From Pseudomonas sp. L5B5 (lineage in GTDB: Bacteria; Pseudomonadota; Gammaproteobacteria; Pseudomonadales; Pseudomonadaceae), in the NCBI RefSeq assembly GCF_020520285.1, contig NZ_CP084742.1:620001-684000 (forward strand): a stretch of 64,000 bases of DNA, written 5' to 3'. Each line of letters begins with the position of its first letter. Positions within the stretch are counted from its first letter, which is position 1. A model generated the notes under the pieces. The model saw only the letters and a program-made list of their open reading frames with translations, did not search any database and was not told the DNA's origin. Below are positions 1 through 8,670 of the stretch, one piece after another. The position numbers and the translations under genes are program-made.

Positions 1-1
1 C

Positions 2-2080
2 CTGCGCCGTGCCGAACCTGCCGCTGCCAGCCTCAACCTCAAGCCGACCCAGGTCACGGTGGCATCGCGTACCAGCACGGCCATCAGCGAGATTCCCGGC
101 ACGGTCTGGGTGGTGGAGCAAAGCCAGTTGCGCGAACAGCTGGAGACGGGCGTCAGCCTCAAGGAAGCTATCGGCAAGCTGGTGCCGGGCCTGGACCTGG
201 CGCCGGAAGGTCGCACCAACTATGGCCAGAACATGCGCGGGCGCAATGTGCTGGTGATGATCGACGGGGTCAGCCAGAACAGCTCCCGGGGCTTGTCGCG
301 CCAGTTCGACAGCATCTCGCCATTCAACGTCGAACGTGTGGAAGTGCTCTCCGGGGCCAGCGCGATCTATGGTGGCGGCGCCACCGGCGGCATCATCAAT
401 ATCGTCACCAAGAAAGGCGAGCCGGGGCCGGCGCGTTTCGAGACCCAGCTGGGGGCCAGCAGCGGTTTCAACAACAGCGATGATCTGACCACTCGCATCG
501 CCCAGTCGGTCAGTGGCGGCAACGATGCCATCAGCGGCCGCCTGTCCGTGGCAGGGGAGCAGAACCAGGCCTTCTACGACGGCGCCGGCAAACAGATCTT
601 CATCGACAACACCCAGACCGACCTGCAGTACAACCGCACCCTCGACCTGATGGGCAGCCTGGCCCTGAACTTCAACGAAGAGCAGAGCCTGGATCTGCTG
701 GCCCAGTACTATGATTCGGGCAATCGCGGCAGCACCGGGATCTACTTCCCCAACCTCAAGTACCAGGCGCCTTCGGACCTGGAGGACGCCAAGTTGCGCG
801 GAGGCTACTCCACCGACCTGGAACCGCGCACCCGGCGCCTGTTGCTCAATGCCAACTATCACCATGCCGACGTGCTGGGCCAGGACTTCTACCTGCAGGC
901 CTCGTACCGCAAGGAAAACGACAACTTCTATCCGTTTCCCTACTACAACACGGGCAAGCCGACAGGCTCCAAGGGCGTGTACTTCGCCGCTTCGCAGCAG
1001 AACTTCGAGGTCAGCAGCCTCAAGGCGCTGTTCGCCAAGGAGTTCGAGACCGTCAAGCTGACCTATGGGGTGGACCTGGATCGCGAGCGTTTCAACGCCG
1101 AGCAGAGCACCTTCGACCAAGGCATTTCCTCGGGCAGCGGTGGCCTGGACCTGGTGACCCAGAGCAAGGCTGCACGCTACCCCAGCTACCGGGTCGACGG
1201 CCTGTCCGCCTACACCCAGGTGGACTGGCATGCCACGGACAACCTGACGGTATCCGGTGGCTACCGGCGCCAGCAGATGGACGTGGACGTCGGGCGCTTC
1301 AAGAACGTGCCGGGGGGCAAAAACGACTACCAGGTCAACCTGTTCAACCTGGGCACGATCTATGATTTCAAGAATGGCCACCAGGTGTGGATCAACTACG
1401 GCGAAGGCTTCGATCTGCCGGACCCGGCCAAGTTCTACGGCAAGCCGGGCTTGAGCGTCGACGACAACCCCCTGGCCGGGATCAAGAGCCGCCAGGTGGA
1501 AACCGGCTGGCGCTTCTCCGATAGCGACTGGGACGCCCAGGCGGCGCTGTACTACATCTGGTCGGACAAGGTCATCACCACCGACAACGCGACCCTGACC
1601 ATCGACGTCAAGGATCAGAAGAGCCGCGACTATGGTTTCGAAAGTGCCCTGACCCGGCATTTCCAGAACGGCTGGGAGGCCGGTGGCACCCTGCACCTGG
1701 TGCGTTCCGAAGAGGAAGGCAAGAACGGTGGCTGGATCAAGCGCGATGCACGGTATGCCTCGCTGTCCAAGTCCACTGCGTTCGTCGGCTGGAAGGGCGA
1801 CAGCAGCAGCGTACGGCTGCAAGGCAACCGTGCCTTCACCCTCAAGGACGACGCCGATCACACCATCGACGGTTACACCACCTTCGACCTGCTGGGTAGC
1901 CAGGACACCGGTTTCGGCACCTTCAGCGGCGGCATCCAGAACCTGCTGGACAAGCAATACAGCACGGTCTGGGGCCAGCGCGCCAAGCTGTTCTATTCGC
2001 CGACCTACGGCCCCGAGTACCTCTACGACTACCAGGGCCGCGGCCGAACCTACACCCTGAGCTGGTCCATGGCCTATTGA
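2..2080 (+). CDS. iutA: TonB-dependent ferric siderophore receptor, IutA/ChtA type (5' partial)
   Basis: Outer-membrane receptor that imports a ferric hydroxamate/citrate-type siderophore (aerobactin, schizokinen or rhizobactin class) using TonB energy. The frame is open from the first complete codon at base 2, so the gene starts outside the window and the GTG at 59 is internal. The plug domain is visible, with RVEVLSGASAIYGGG and GGIINIVTKKG, followed by a long beta-barrel ending in an aromatic residue (LSWSMAY). The plug (PGLDL, RTNYGQNMRGR), DNTQT and the terminal VWGQRA...LYDYQGRGRT segment match E. coli IutA closely from memory. No siderophore biosynthesis genes follow, so it probably takes up a foreign siderophore. 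Upstream Fur control cannot be seen. The exact ligand is inferred. Confidence 0.9.
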   Translation: MRRAEPAAASLNLKPTQVTVASRTSTAISEIPGTVWVVEQSQLREQLETGVSLKEAIGKLVPGLDLAPEGRTNYGQNMRGRNVLVMIDGVSQNSSRGLSRQFDSISPFNVERVEVLSGASAIYGGGATGGIINIVTKKGEPGPARFETQLGASSGFNNSDDLTTRIAQSVSGGNDAISGRLSVAGEQNQAFYDGAGKQIFIDNTQTDLQYNRTLDLMGSLALNFNEEQSLDLLAQYYDSGNRGSTGIYFPNLKYQAPSDLEDAKLRGGYSTDLEPRTRRLLLNANYHHADVLGQDFYLQASYRKENDNFYPFPYYNTGKPTGSKGVYFAASQQNFEVSSLKALFAKEFETVKLTYGVDLDRERFNAEQSTFDQGISSGSGGLDLVTQSKAARYPSYRVDGLSAYTQVDWHATDNLTVSGGYRRQQMDVDVGRFKNVPGGKNDYQVNLFNLGTIYDFKNGHQVWINYGEGFDLPDPAKFYGKPGLSVDDNPLAGIKSRQVETGWRFSDSDWDAQAALYYIWSDKVITTDNATLTIDVKDQKSRDYGFESALTRHFQNGWEAGGTLHLVRSEEEGKNGGWIKRDARYASLSKSTAFVGWKGDSSSVRLQGNRAFTLKDDADHTIDGYTTFDLLGSQDTGFGTFSGGIQNLLDKQYSTVWGQRAKLFYSPTYGPEYLYDYQGRGRTYTLSWSMAY

Positions 2081-2123
2081 CCCGATTCATCCGGTGCCCG
2101 CTGCGCGGTCATGCGCAGCCTGG

Positions 2124-2158
2124 GGCAGCGGCTACACGGAGCTGTTGTAGCCACTGCC
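2124..2158. repeat. 13-bp inverted repeat after the receptor gene
   Basis: Bases 2124-2136 and 2146-2158 form an inverted repeat (GGCAGCGGCTACA against its complement with one mismatch) around a 9-base spacer. It lies 44 bases after the receptor stop. There is no U-run on either side, so it is either a Rho-type 3' end hairpin or a REP-like palindrome; the GTAGCC(G/A)CTGCCGAG motif resembles dispersed repeats of fluorescent pseudomonads. Confidence 0.5.
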
Positions 2159-2191
2159 GAGCGTGCGAGGCTGCGGCGGCAGGGTCCGTGT

Positions 2192-2214
2192 CTCCTGACA
2201 GTGTCTGTCAGGAG
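2192..2214. promoter_or_regulatory. Perfect palindrome, probable operator of the YafY regulator
   Basis: CTCCTGACA (2192-2200) and TGTCAGGAG (2206-2214) form a perfect 9-bp inverted repeat with a 5-base spacer. It sits 43 bases before the GTG start of the regulator and just before a possible -10 (TATCCT at 2222). Position and symmetry fit an autoregulatory operator. The identical left half-site recurs at 2958-2966, upstream of the SnoaL-like gene. Confidence 0.6.
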
Positions 2215-2257
2215 GCTCTGCTATCCTGCGCCGGAATTTTTCCGGGAGTCCCGCCAG

Positions 2258-2974
2258 GTGTCGCGAGCCAGTCGATTACTCACCCTGCTGCAAATGCTGC
2301 GGGGCAAAAGCCGTCCGGTCACCGCCGCGACCCTGGCAGCGCAACTGGAGGTGTCCGAGCGCACCCTGTATCGCGATATCGCCGAGCTCACGGCCCTGGG
2401 CGCGCCGATCTATGGCGAGGCGGGGGTCGGTTACGTGCTGCGCAGCGGGTTGTTCCTGCCACCGCTGATGCTCAACGCCGATGAGACCGAGGCGGTGGTG
2501 CTCGGCTTGCGTTACGTCGATCAGCGCGGCGACGAGGAACTGAGCAAGGCCGCTACCGATGCCATGGCCAAGATTGCGGCGGTGCTGGCACCGGCGGCCC
2601 AGGATGCCTTGCGCAATCCGACGCTGTTGCCGGGACCGGCGGGCTACGGATTTCCTGACAACCCGGTGTCACTGAACGTGTTTCGCCAGGCGATCCGTCA
2701 TCAGGCCAAGCTGGCGATCGACTATGCCGACGTCAACCGCACGCCCAGCCAACGACTGATCTGGCCCCTGGCCCTGGGGTTCCTCAACGAGGCGCGGGTG
2801 GTTGTTGCCTGGTGCGAGCTGCGTGGGGATTACCGGACCTTTCGCACCGACCGGGTCGCGACGGCTCGGGAGCACGGAGAGGCGTATCCGGGCCGCCGCA
2901 GCGACTGGTTGCGGACCTGGCGCAAGAGTCTGCAAAGCGAGGACGGCCAGCGCTTCACTCCTGACAAGAAATGA
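2258..2974 (+). CDS. YafY-type transcriptional regulator (HTH + WYL)
   Basis: DNA-binding regulator of the DeoR-like/WYL group, 238 aa. The N-terminus (about residues 1-55) is a winged HTH with VSERTLYRDIAELTALG, the usual YafY recognition segment. The second half (about 140-215) carries the WYL-type ligand domain: RLIWPLALGFLNEARVVVAW then YRTFRTDRV. I chose GTG 2258 because CGGGAG sits about 10 bases before it and the conserved SRxxRLLxLLQ start follows; the frame stays open further upstream, but that part is unlike the family. A perfect palindrome lies just upstream. The next gene, a SnoaL-like protein 52 bases downstream, is the likely partner or target, as often seen for this family. Confidence 0.87.
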   Translation: MSRASRLLTLLQMLRGKSRPVTAATLAAQLEVSERTLYRDIAELTALGAPIYGEAGVGYVLRSGLFLPPLMLNADETEAVVLGLRYVDQRGDEELSKAATDAMAKIAAVLAPAAQDALRNPTLLPGPAGYGFPDNPVSLNVFRQAIRHQAKLAIDYADVNRTPSQRLIWPLALGFLNEARVVVAWCELRGDYRTFRTDRVATAREHGEAYPGRRSDWLRTWRKSLQSEDGQRFTPDKK

Positions 2975-3026
2975 CGCGATGGGCTCTTAACATGCCGGCC
3001 TCATTCACTTGCAGGGAGCCTCTTTC

Positions 3027-3401
3027 ATGTCAGTCATCAATCGATTTGGGCAAGGTGGAAGCGCCGGAGCACTGGCTCCGGCGATCCAGGCCTATGTAGC
3101 GGCCACCAATGCGGGAGACGGTTCGCAGGCGGCAGCGATCTTTGCACCCCAGGCCCAGGTGTTCGATGAATGCGAGCATCGGGTCGGGGCCCGGGAGATC
3201 GCCCGCTGGATGGCCGATCACGGTGGTCGCCAGGGTTGCCGGCTGGAAATCGTCGGGGTGCAGCAACGCACCGGCAAGGTGCTGCTGGACAGCCTCGCCC
3301 GCGGCGACTTTGCCGGTAGCCCCCAATCATTGCGCCATGTCTTTCGCCTGGATGAGCAGGGCCGCATCGCGCGCCTGGATATCTCCCGCGGAGGTGCGTG
3401 A
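3027..3401 (+). CDS. SnoaL/NTF2-like domain protein
   Basis: Small 124-aa single-domain protein with the NTF2-like pattern: an N-terminal helix (IQAYVAATNAGDGSQAAAIFAP), an acidic strand VFDECEHRVG, REIARWMADH, and a final strand pair ending RLDISRGG. Such proteins are small cone-shaped enzymes or ligand binders; no catalytic assignment is possible here. ATG 3027 has GGGAG 9 bases upstream; the in-frame TTG at 3009 lacks an RBS. The gene follows the YafY regulator on the same strand, and the gap contains a copy of the regulator's operator half-site, so co-regulation is likely (inference). Confidence 0.75.
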   Translation: MSVINRFGQGGSAGALAPAIQAYVAATNAGDGSQAAAIFAPQAQVFDECEHRVGAREIARWMADHGGRQGCRLEIVGVQQRTGKVLLDSLARGDFAGSPQSLRHVFRLDEQGRIARLDISRGGA

Positions 3402-3501
3402 AGCTGAAGGTCGCGCTGGCTCGCCTGGTGGGCCCGAGAACGATCACAGGCGGTGCCCGGCGATGGCATACTGCGGCTTTTTGCCGGGAGGCCATGGGCC
3501 C

Positions 3502-4620
3502 ATGTCGTTCGATTCCCCCTTGAGTGCCTACCAACACGCCCTGGAGCAGCAGGGGTTCGTTGCCGACCCGGCCCAGGCTCGGGCGGTGCAGGCCTTGCAG
3601 CGCTGCCATGAAGCGTTGCACCAGGGGCGCGGGGCAGTCCAGGGCGTCTATCTGTGGGGGGCGGTGGGGCGGGGCAAGACCTGGTTGATGGATCAGTTCC
3701 ACCAGAGCCTCAAGGTACCGGCGCGCCGCCAGCACTTTCATCATTTCATGGGCTGGGTGCACCAGCGCTCCTTCCAGTTGTCCGGTATCGCCGACCCCTT
3801 GCAGGCCCTGGCCCGGGAGCTGGCCGAGGAGGTGCGGGTGCTGTGCTTCGATGAACTGTTCGTCAATGACATCGGCGATGCAATTATCCTCGGCCGCCTG
3901 TTCCAGGTGATGTTCGACCAGGGCGTGGTGATGGTGTGCACCTCCAACCAGCCCCCCGAGCAACTGTATGCCGACGGTTTCAACCGCGATCGTTTCCTTC
4001 CGGCCATCGAGGCCATCAGCCGCCATATGCAGGTGGTGGCGGTGGACGGTGGGCAGGACCATCGCCTGCACCCCGGTGCGGCTACGCAGCGCTACTGGGT
4101 GTGTGCCCAAGGGCAGGCCAGCGCCCTGGGGCCCTTGTTCGAACGGCTGAGTGTCGGGCAGCCGGTGTCCGATGCACCGGTGCTGCTCGGTTATCGGCCG
4201 GTGACTGTGGTCAAGGCTGCCCGGACGGTGATCTGGTGTCGGTTCGCCGATCTGTGCGAACAGCCGTTTTCGGCCATGGATTTCATGGCCCTGTGTGATC
4301 GCTATGGCGCCATCCTGCTCAGTGAAGTGCCTGGCCTGAGTGCCCAGCAGCGCCCGGGACGCATTGCCCGGGGCACTGAAGACGCTGCCGAACGCGTGGT
4401 TGCCGGGGATCGCGAGCTGCCGCAGTTGTCGGCCCATGACGATGCGGTGCGGCGTTTCATCGCCCTGGTGGATGAGTGCTACGACCGCAAGGTGCCCTTG
4501 TACCTGGAAGCGCAGGTGCCGATGCAGCAGTTGTATACCGAGGGTTACCTGGAGTTCGCGTTCCGTCGCACCCTGAGTCGCCTGCAGGAGATGCAGCTGG
4601 AGCGTTTCGGCAATCCTTGA
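3502..4620 (+). CDS. zapE: Cell division protein ZapE (AFG1-like ATPase)
   Basis: AFG1/LACE1-family P-loop ATPase of 372 aa, matching the roughly 375 aa of bacterial ZapE, which associates with the Z-ring and modulates FtsZ. Walker A is GAVGRGKT (residues 53-60) and Walker B is VLCFDELFVNDIGDA around residue 115. SNQPPEQLY follows as the sensor-like segment, and the C-terminus has the AFG1 signature RFIALVDECYDRKVPLYLEA. ATG 3502 is preceded by GGGAGG; the frame is open upstream but overlaps the previous gene. Pseudomonads usually carry another AFG1-family copy near rplM, so this may be a paralogue of the housekeeping gene. Confidence 0.9.
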   Translation: MSFDSPLSAYQHALEQQGFVADPAQARAVQALQRCHEALHQGRGAVQGVYLWGAVGRGKTWLMDQFHQSLKVPARRQHFHHFMGWVHQRSFQLSGIADPLQALARELAEEVRVLCFDELFVNDIGDAIILGRLFQVMFDQGVVMVCTSNQPPEQLYADGFNRDRFLPAIEAISRHMQVVAVDGGQDHRLHPGAATQRYWVCAQGQASALGPLFERLSVGQPVSDAPVLLGYRPVTVVKAARTVIWCRFADLCEQPFSAMDFMALCDRYGAILLSEVPGLSAQQRPGRIARGTEDAAERVVAGDRELPQLSAHDDAVRRFIALVDECYDRKVPLYLEAQVPMQQLYTEGYLEFAFRRTLSRLQEMQLERFGNP

Positions 4621-4776
4621 AGGGGAAGGGGTTCCGACTGCGGTGCATCCCGGCCATTGACTAGGATTTTCTGTCGCAGGTGGGCAAAAATCTTCGTTTG
4701 GTCAAATCCCTCGGCCTACAATCCGAGCTGCCCGAGCCTTGAGCGCTCATTTTCAACGCATTGATCGAGGATGAAC

Positions 4777-5268
4777 ATGGACGTTGCCGATGTCGTGGTG
4801 CTGCAAGCCAGTTACAGCAACCCGGTGCATGCCGAAGCCATAGGCGTGTTGCTCAATCACTATGCCGAAGACGTCATGGGCGGTGGCCAGTCCCTGTCGG
4901 CGGACCAGCTCCAGCAATTGCCGGAGGAGTTGGCCAAGCGGCCCCAAGCCTTCAGCGTGCTGGCCTTCGCCGGCGGGCAGCCAGTGGGCCTGGTGAACTG
5001 CTTCGAAGGTTTCTCCACCTTTGCCTGCCGGCCCCTGGTGAATGTCCATGATGTGGTGGTGCTCGACAGTTTTCGCGGTCAGGGCCTGAGCAGGCGCCTG
5101 CTGCAGAAGGTCGAGGACATCGCTCGCCAGCGCGGCTGCTGCAAGATCACCCTGGAGGTACTGGAAGGCAATGCCCGGGCCCAGGCAGCCTATCGGGCCT
5201 GCGGGTTTGCCGATGCCATGCTCGACCCGGTCCACGGCCGCATGCTGTTCTGGAACAAACCCTTGTAA
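4777..5268 (+). CDS. GNAT family N-acetyltransferase
   Basis: Single GNAT domain of 163 aa. The acetyl-CoA pyrophosphate-binding motif is DSFRGQGLSRRLLQKVEDIA, followed by ITLEVLEGNARAQAAYRACGF, the usual beta5-alpha4 region. The substrate is unknown. Two ATGs are possible: 4771 directly abuts the GAGG and 4777 is 6 bases after it, so 4777 is preferred. It shares one base (TAATG) with the following chromate transporter gene, which indicates translational coupling. Most such Pseudomonas genes are orphan small-molecule acetyltransferases. Confidence 0.85.
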   Translation: MDVADVVVLQASYSNPVHAEAIGVLLNHYAEDVMGGGQSLSADQLQQLPEELAKRPQAFSVLAFAGGQPVGLVNCFEGFSTFACRPLVNVHDVVVLDSFRGQGLSRRLLQKVEDIARQRGCCKITLEVLEGNARAQAAYRACGFADAMLDPVHGRMLFWNKPL

Positions 5269-6458
5269 TGCTGCCTGCCACCGCCGCGGGCAGCCCGCAC
5301 CGCACGGATACGCCCTGGAGCATCTTCCTGGTGTTCCTGCGCCTGGGGCTGACCTCCTTCGGTGGGCCGGTCGCGCACCTGGGGTATTTTCGCCAGGAGT
5401 TCGTCCAGCGCCGGTGCTGGCTGGGGGAGGCTGCCTATGCCGAGCTGGTTGCGGTGTGCCAGTTCCTCCCCGGCCCGGCCAGCAGCCAGGTAGGCATGGC
5501 CCTGGGGTTGTCCCGGGCCGGGGTGCGCGGAGCCTTGTGCGCCTGGGCCGGTTTCACCTTGCCCTCCGCGCTGGCCCTGGCCCTGCTGGCCATGGGACTG
5601 GGAGCCGGGGTTCCCCCTGGTGTCTTGAAAGGCTTGCAACTGGTAGCCGTGGCCGTGGTGGCTCAAGCCCTGTGGGGCATGGCCCGCAGCCTGTGTCGCG
5701 GACCATTGCGGATCGCCATCGGGGGGATCGCAGCGCTCTTGATGCTGCGTTGGCCGGGGCTGGAGACACAGCTGGTGGTCATGGTGCTGGCGGCGCTGGC
5801 GGGCGGCCTGTGGATCAAGCCGGCATGGGCCTTGTGGTTCGAGGTGCCGACCGTCCCGGCCGGCCGTCGCCTGGCAGTCGTGTCCCTGGGCCTGGCGCTG
5901 GCGTTGTTGCTGTTGCTGCCGGCCATGACGCTGCTGTGGCCGAGTCGCTTGCTGGAGCTGTTCGACGGTTTCTATCGCGTCGGCGCTCTGGTATTCGGCG
6001 GCGGCCATGTGGTGTTGCCGCTCTTGCAGGCCCAGGTGGTTGAGTCGGGATGGATCAGCGAGTCGCTGTTCCTGGCCGGTTATGCCAGCGCCCAGGCAGT
6101 ACCAGGGCCGCTGTTCAGCGTGGCGGCCTTTGTCGGTGCGGCCATCGATGGCTGGAGCGGGGCAGTGGTCTGCCTGCTGGCGATCTTCCTGCCGGGCATG
6201 TTGCTGGTGTTCGCCGTGGTGCCGTTCTGGCAGGTCCTGAGCCAGCGCCAGGACGTCCAGGCATCCCTGGCCGGGGTCAATGCTGCGGTGGTGGGCTTGC
6301 TGGCGGCGGCCTTGTACCAGCCGCTTTGGACGTCCACGGTTCATGGCCCCCTGGAATTGTTGGCAGTGTTGTTGGCGCTGCTGTTGTTGCGCAGTGGCCG
6401 GGTGCCGCCCTGGGCCCTGGTCCTGCTGGGGGCGGGGCTGGGCGGCTGGGGGTTGTAG
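5268..6458 (+). CDS. chrA: Chromate transporter ChrA family (long form)
   Basis: Inner-membrane CHR-family protein of 396 aa, expected to export chromate or a related oxyanion. Both halves of the duplicated family architecture are present: the first CHR repeat has FLRLGLTSFGGPVAHLGYF and CQFLPGPASSQVGMALG near the N-terminus, and the second has FYRVGALVFGGGHVVLPLL then QAVPGPLFSVAAFVGA around residues 235-290. It starts on the last base of the GNAT stop codon. Whether the substrate is chromate or something else cannot be told from sequence; ChrA homologues are common in soil pseudomonads. Confidence 0.9.
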   Translation: MLPATAAGSPHRTDTPWSIFLVFLRLGLTSFGGPVAHLGYFRQEFVQRRCWLGEAAYAELVAVCQFLPGPASSQVGMALGLSRAGVRGALCAWAGFTLPSALALALLAMGLGAGVPPGVLKGLQLVAVAVVAQALWGMARSLCRGPLRIAIGGIAALLMLRWPGLETQLVVMVLAALAGGLWIKPAWALWFEVPTVPAGRRLAVVSLGLALALLLLLPAMTLLWPSRLLELFDGFYRVGALVFGGGHVVLPLLQAQVVESGWISESLFLAGYASAQAVPGPLFSVAAFVGAAIDGWSGAVVCLLAIFLPGMLLVFAVVPFWQVLSQRQDVQASLAGVNAAVVGLLAAALYQPLWTSTVHGPLELLAVLLALLLLRSGRVPPWALVLLGAGLGGWGL

Positions 6459-6461
6459 CGC

Positions 6462-7880
6462 CTAGAGGTCGTGCTGTGCGGGATCGAGCTTGGGAAACAC
6501 CAGGCAGAACTCGGTCTGGCCGTCCAGGACGCTGCTGGCCTGGGCCTGGCCTTCATGCAGGCTCATGATCGAGCGCACGATTGCCAACCCCAGGCCCGTG
6601 CCACCTTCGGCGCGGGTCCGGCTGCTGTCTATCCGATAGAAACGCTCGAACAGGTGGGGCAGGTGGCAGGCTGCAATGCCCGGGCCGGGGTTGCTCACGG
6701 TCAGGCTCACGGTCTGCACCTGCTGTTCGACGCGCAGGCTGATGTGCCCCCCGGCCGGACTGTGGCGAATGGCATTGGACAACAGGTTGGAAATCGCGCG
6801 CTGGATCATCAGGCGGTCGCCCAGCACCCAGGCATCGCCGGTCTGCTGGAGCTCCAGTTGCTTGTCCTCGGCATTAAGGGCGAACAGTTCCATGACCTTG
6901 CGGGCTTCGACCCGTAGCGAGATCCGGACGAAGCGGGCCTGGGAGGCGGGCTGGCTGACCTGGGCCAGGAGCAGCATGTCGGCGACCATCCGTGTGACCC
7001 GTTCCAGCTCCTCGATACTGGCCTCCAGCACCGCCTTGTATTCTTCCGGCGGCCGCTCCCGGGACAGGGTCACCTGGGCCTTGCCCATCAGGTTGCTGAT
7101 GGGCGAGCGCAGTTCGTGGGCCAGGTCGTCGGAGAATTGCGACAAGCGCTGCACGCCGCCATCCAGGCGCTGCAGCATGACGTTGATGCCCTGGCCCAGT
7201 TCCGCCAGTTCCCGGGGCAGCCGGTCGAGGTTCAGGCGATGAGTCAGGTCCTGGGTGGTGACCTTGGCGGCGACCCGGGTGAACTGCTGCAGGGGCAGCA
7301 AGCCCCGTTGCACCAGCCACCAGGCGCCGATGCCGATCAGACCGAGCAGCAGCGGCAGGGCGATCACCGTCGAGCGCAGGTAGGCGCTGAGCAGCGCCTG
7401 GTCATTGCTGCGATCCAGGCTCAACACCACGTGCACCCGCTCGCCATTGCGCAGGGGCATCGGTTGCGAGGCGCTGAGCAACTGGCTGCCGCGGCTGTCG
7501 TTCCAGTCCAGATAGGCGCCCGAGCTTTCTCTGAGGGCCTCGGGCAGCGGTTGCCGGCTGCTGCCGCCGACGTCCAGCAACGGTGGGGCCAGCGGGTCGC
7601 TGCCCAGCACCGACAAGCGCAGGTTGTCGTGGCCCATCACCAAGTCCAGCAGGGAATGGGGCTGGGCCGCCAGGTCGCTGCTCTTGAGGTCGCTGATGAG
7701 GCTGTGCTGGATCTGCTCCAGCTTGCTCTGCAGACTCTTGCGCGCCAGGGTCTCGAGTTCGTGATTGAGGGCCAGGTAGGCGAGGGTGGCCAGCAGCAGG
7801 ACCAGGGCCGCGCCCATCAGGCTCACGGTCAGCCCCAGGCGCATCGACAGACTGCTGTTGCTGGAAGGCCCAGCCATCAT
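6462..7880 (-). CDS. Heavy-metal-type sensor histidine kinase
   Basis: Inner-membrane sensor kinase of 472 aa, of the CusS/CopS/IrlS group. TM1 is near residues 13-37, a periplasmic loop of about 130 aa follows, TM2 is near 170-190, then HAMP, and the phospho-acceptor His is H255 in DDLAHELRSPISNL. The N box is RAISNLLSNAIRHSP, and the G boxes are DSSRTRAEGGTGLGLAIV. The ATG at 7880 overlaps the response-regulator stop (ATGA), so the two are co-translated. Usual inducers of this group are copper, silver or other metal ions; no metal efflux operon is adjacent, so the signal is unassigned. Confidence 0.9.
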   Translation of the reverse strand: MMAGPSSNSSLSMRLGLTVSLMGAALVLLLATLAYLALNHELETLARKSLQSKLEQIQHSLISDLKSSDLAAQPHSLLDLVMGHDNLRLSVLGSDPLAPPLLDVGGSSRQPLPEALRESSGAYLDWNDSRGSQLLSASQPMPLRNGERVHVVLSLDRSNDQALLSAYLRSTVIALPLLLGLIGIGAWWLVQRGLLPLQQFTRVAAKVTTQDLTHRLNLDRLPRELAELGQGINVMLQRLDGGVQRLSQFSDDLAHELRSPISNLMGKAQVTLSRERPPEEYKAVLEASIEELERVTRMVADMLLLAQVSQPASQARFVRISLRVEARKVMELFALNAEDKQLELQQTGDAWVLGDRLMIQRAISNLLSNAIRHSPAGGHISLRVEQQVQTVSLTVSNPGPGIAACHLPHLFERFYRIDSSRTRAEGGTGLGLAIVRSIMSLHEGQAQASSVLDGQTEFCLVFPKLDPAQHDL

Positions 7881-8551
7881 TGGCGCACTTCCAGTACGTA
7901 GCCCACGCCGCGCAGGGTGTGGATCAACTTGATTTCGCTGGTGTCGTCGATCTTGGCTCGCAAGCGGCTGATGGACACTTCCACGACGTTGGTATCGCAA
8001 TCGAAGTTCATGTCCCAAACCAGGGAAATGATTTGCGTGCGGGTCAGTACTTCACCGCAGTGGCGCATCAATACATGCAGCAGGGTGAACTCTTTAGTGG
8101 TCAGGTCAATGCGTCGCTCGCCGCGATAAGCCCGGTGACGCCGCGGGTCAAGTTGCAGGTCGGCAACTTGCAGTACTTCCGGCTGGGCCACGGGTTCGCT
8201 TCGGCGCATCAGGCTTCGGACCCTGGCCAGCAACTCGGGAAATTGAAAGGGCTTGACCAGGTAATCATCGGCGCCCAGGTCAAAGCCCTTGACCTTGTCT
8301 TCCAGGCGCCCGCGTGCGCTGAGCATCATGACTCGCGCCGGATGGGGTCGATGCATATGTTGCAGTACTTGCCAGCCATCTTTGCCGGGCAGGTTTACAT
8401 CCAGGATCACCAACTCGTAGGGTTGTTGTTCAATCAGGTGCAGGCCGTCCACGCCATTGTCGGCACGATCGACGATATAACCACTTTCGCTCAGCCCCTG
8501 ATGCAAGTAGTCCGCGGTTTTCGACTCGTCTTCAATCACCAGAATACGCAT
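7877..8551 (-). CDS. OmpR-family response regulator, CopR/CusR/IrlR type
   Basis: DNA-binding response regulator of 224 aa, first gene of the pair with the kinase. The receiver has ED at residues 7-9, phospho-acceptor D51 (LVILDVNLPGKDGW) and KPF near residue 100. The C-terminal winged helix ends VVEVSISRLRAKID...IHTLRGVGYVLE. The domain order and the GYVLE-type ending are those of the heavy-metal response regulator subfamily. Three TCAATCGA-type direct repeats lie 73-120 bases upstream and may be its own binding sites. Possible targets include the small exported protein encoded upstream on the same strand. Confidence 0.92.
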   Translation of the reverse strand: MRILVIEDESKTADYLHQGLSESGYIVDRADNGVDGLHLIEQQPYELVILDVNLPGKDGWQVLQHMHRPHPARVMMLSARGRLEDKVKGFDLGADDYLVKPFQFPELLARVRSLMRRSEPVAQPEVLQVADLQLDPRRHRAYRGERRIDLTTKEFTLLHVLMRHCGEVLTRTQIISLVWDMNFDCDTNVVEVSISRLRAKIDDTSEIKLIHTLRGVGYVLEVRQ

Positions 8552-8623
8552 TGCCTGTTGTCCTCTCTAAATAGTCGGATGTTGTCCAATGAGTCGATGG
8601 TGAAGCCTGAAGTAACTACAGGG

Positions 8624-8670
8624 TCAATCGATTAGGGCAGGAAATTCAATCGATTAGATAATCAATCGAG
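8624..8670. promoter_or_regulatory. Direct repeats upstream of the response regulator
   Basis: TCAATCGATTAG occurs at 8624-8635 and again at 8646-8657, 22 bases apart (two helical turns), with TCAATCGAG at 8662-8670. An inverted TCAATCGATC lies at 8783-8792. Tandem sites of this kind are typical for OmpR-family binding. The rest of 8552-8979 shows no gene that I can support apart from the terminator at its far end. Confidence 0.5.

Noticed and set aside
3037..4437. Long minus-strand open frame (466 codons) opposite zapE
   Set aside because: It lies entirely opposite the SnoaL-like and zapE genes, has no recognisable domain or RBS, and is explained by GC-rich codon bias.
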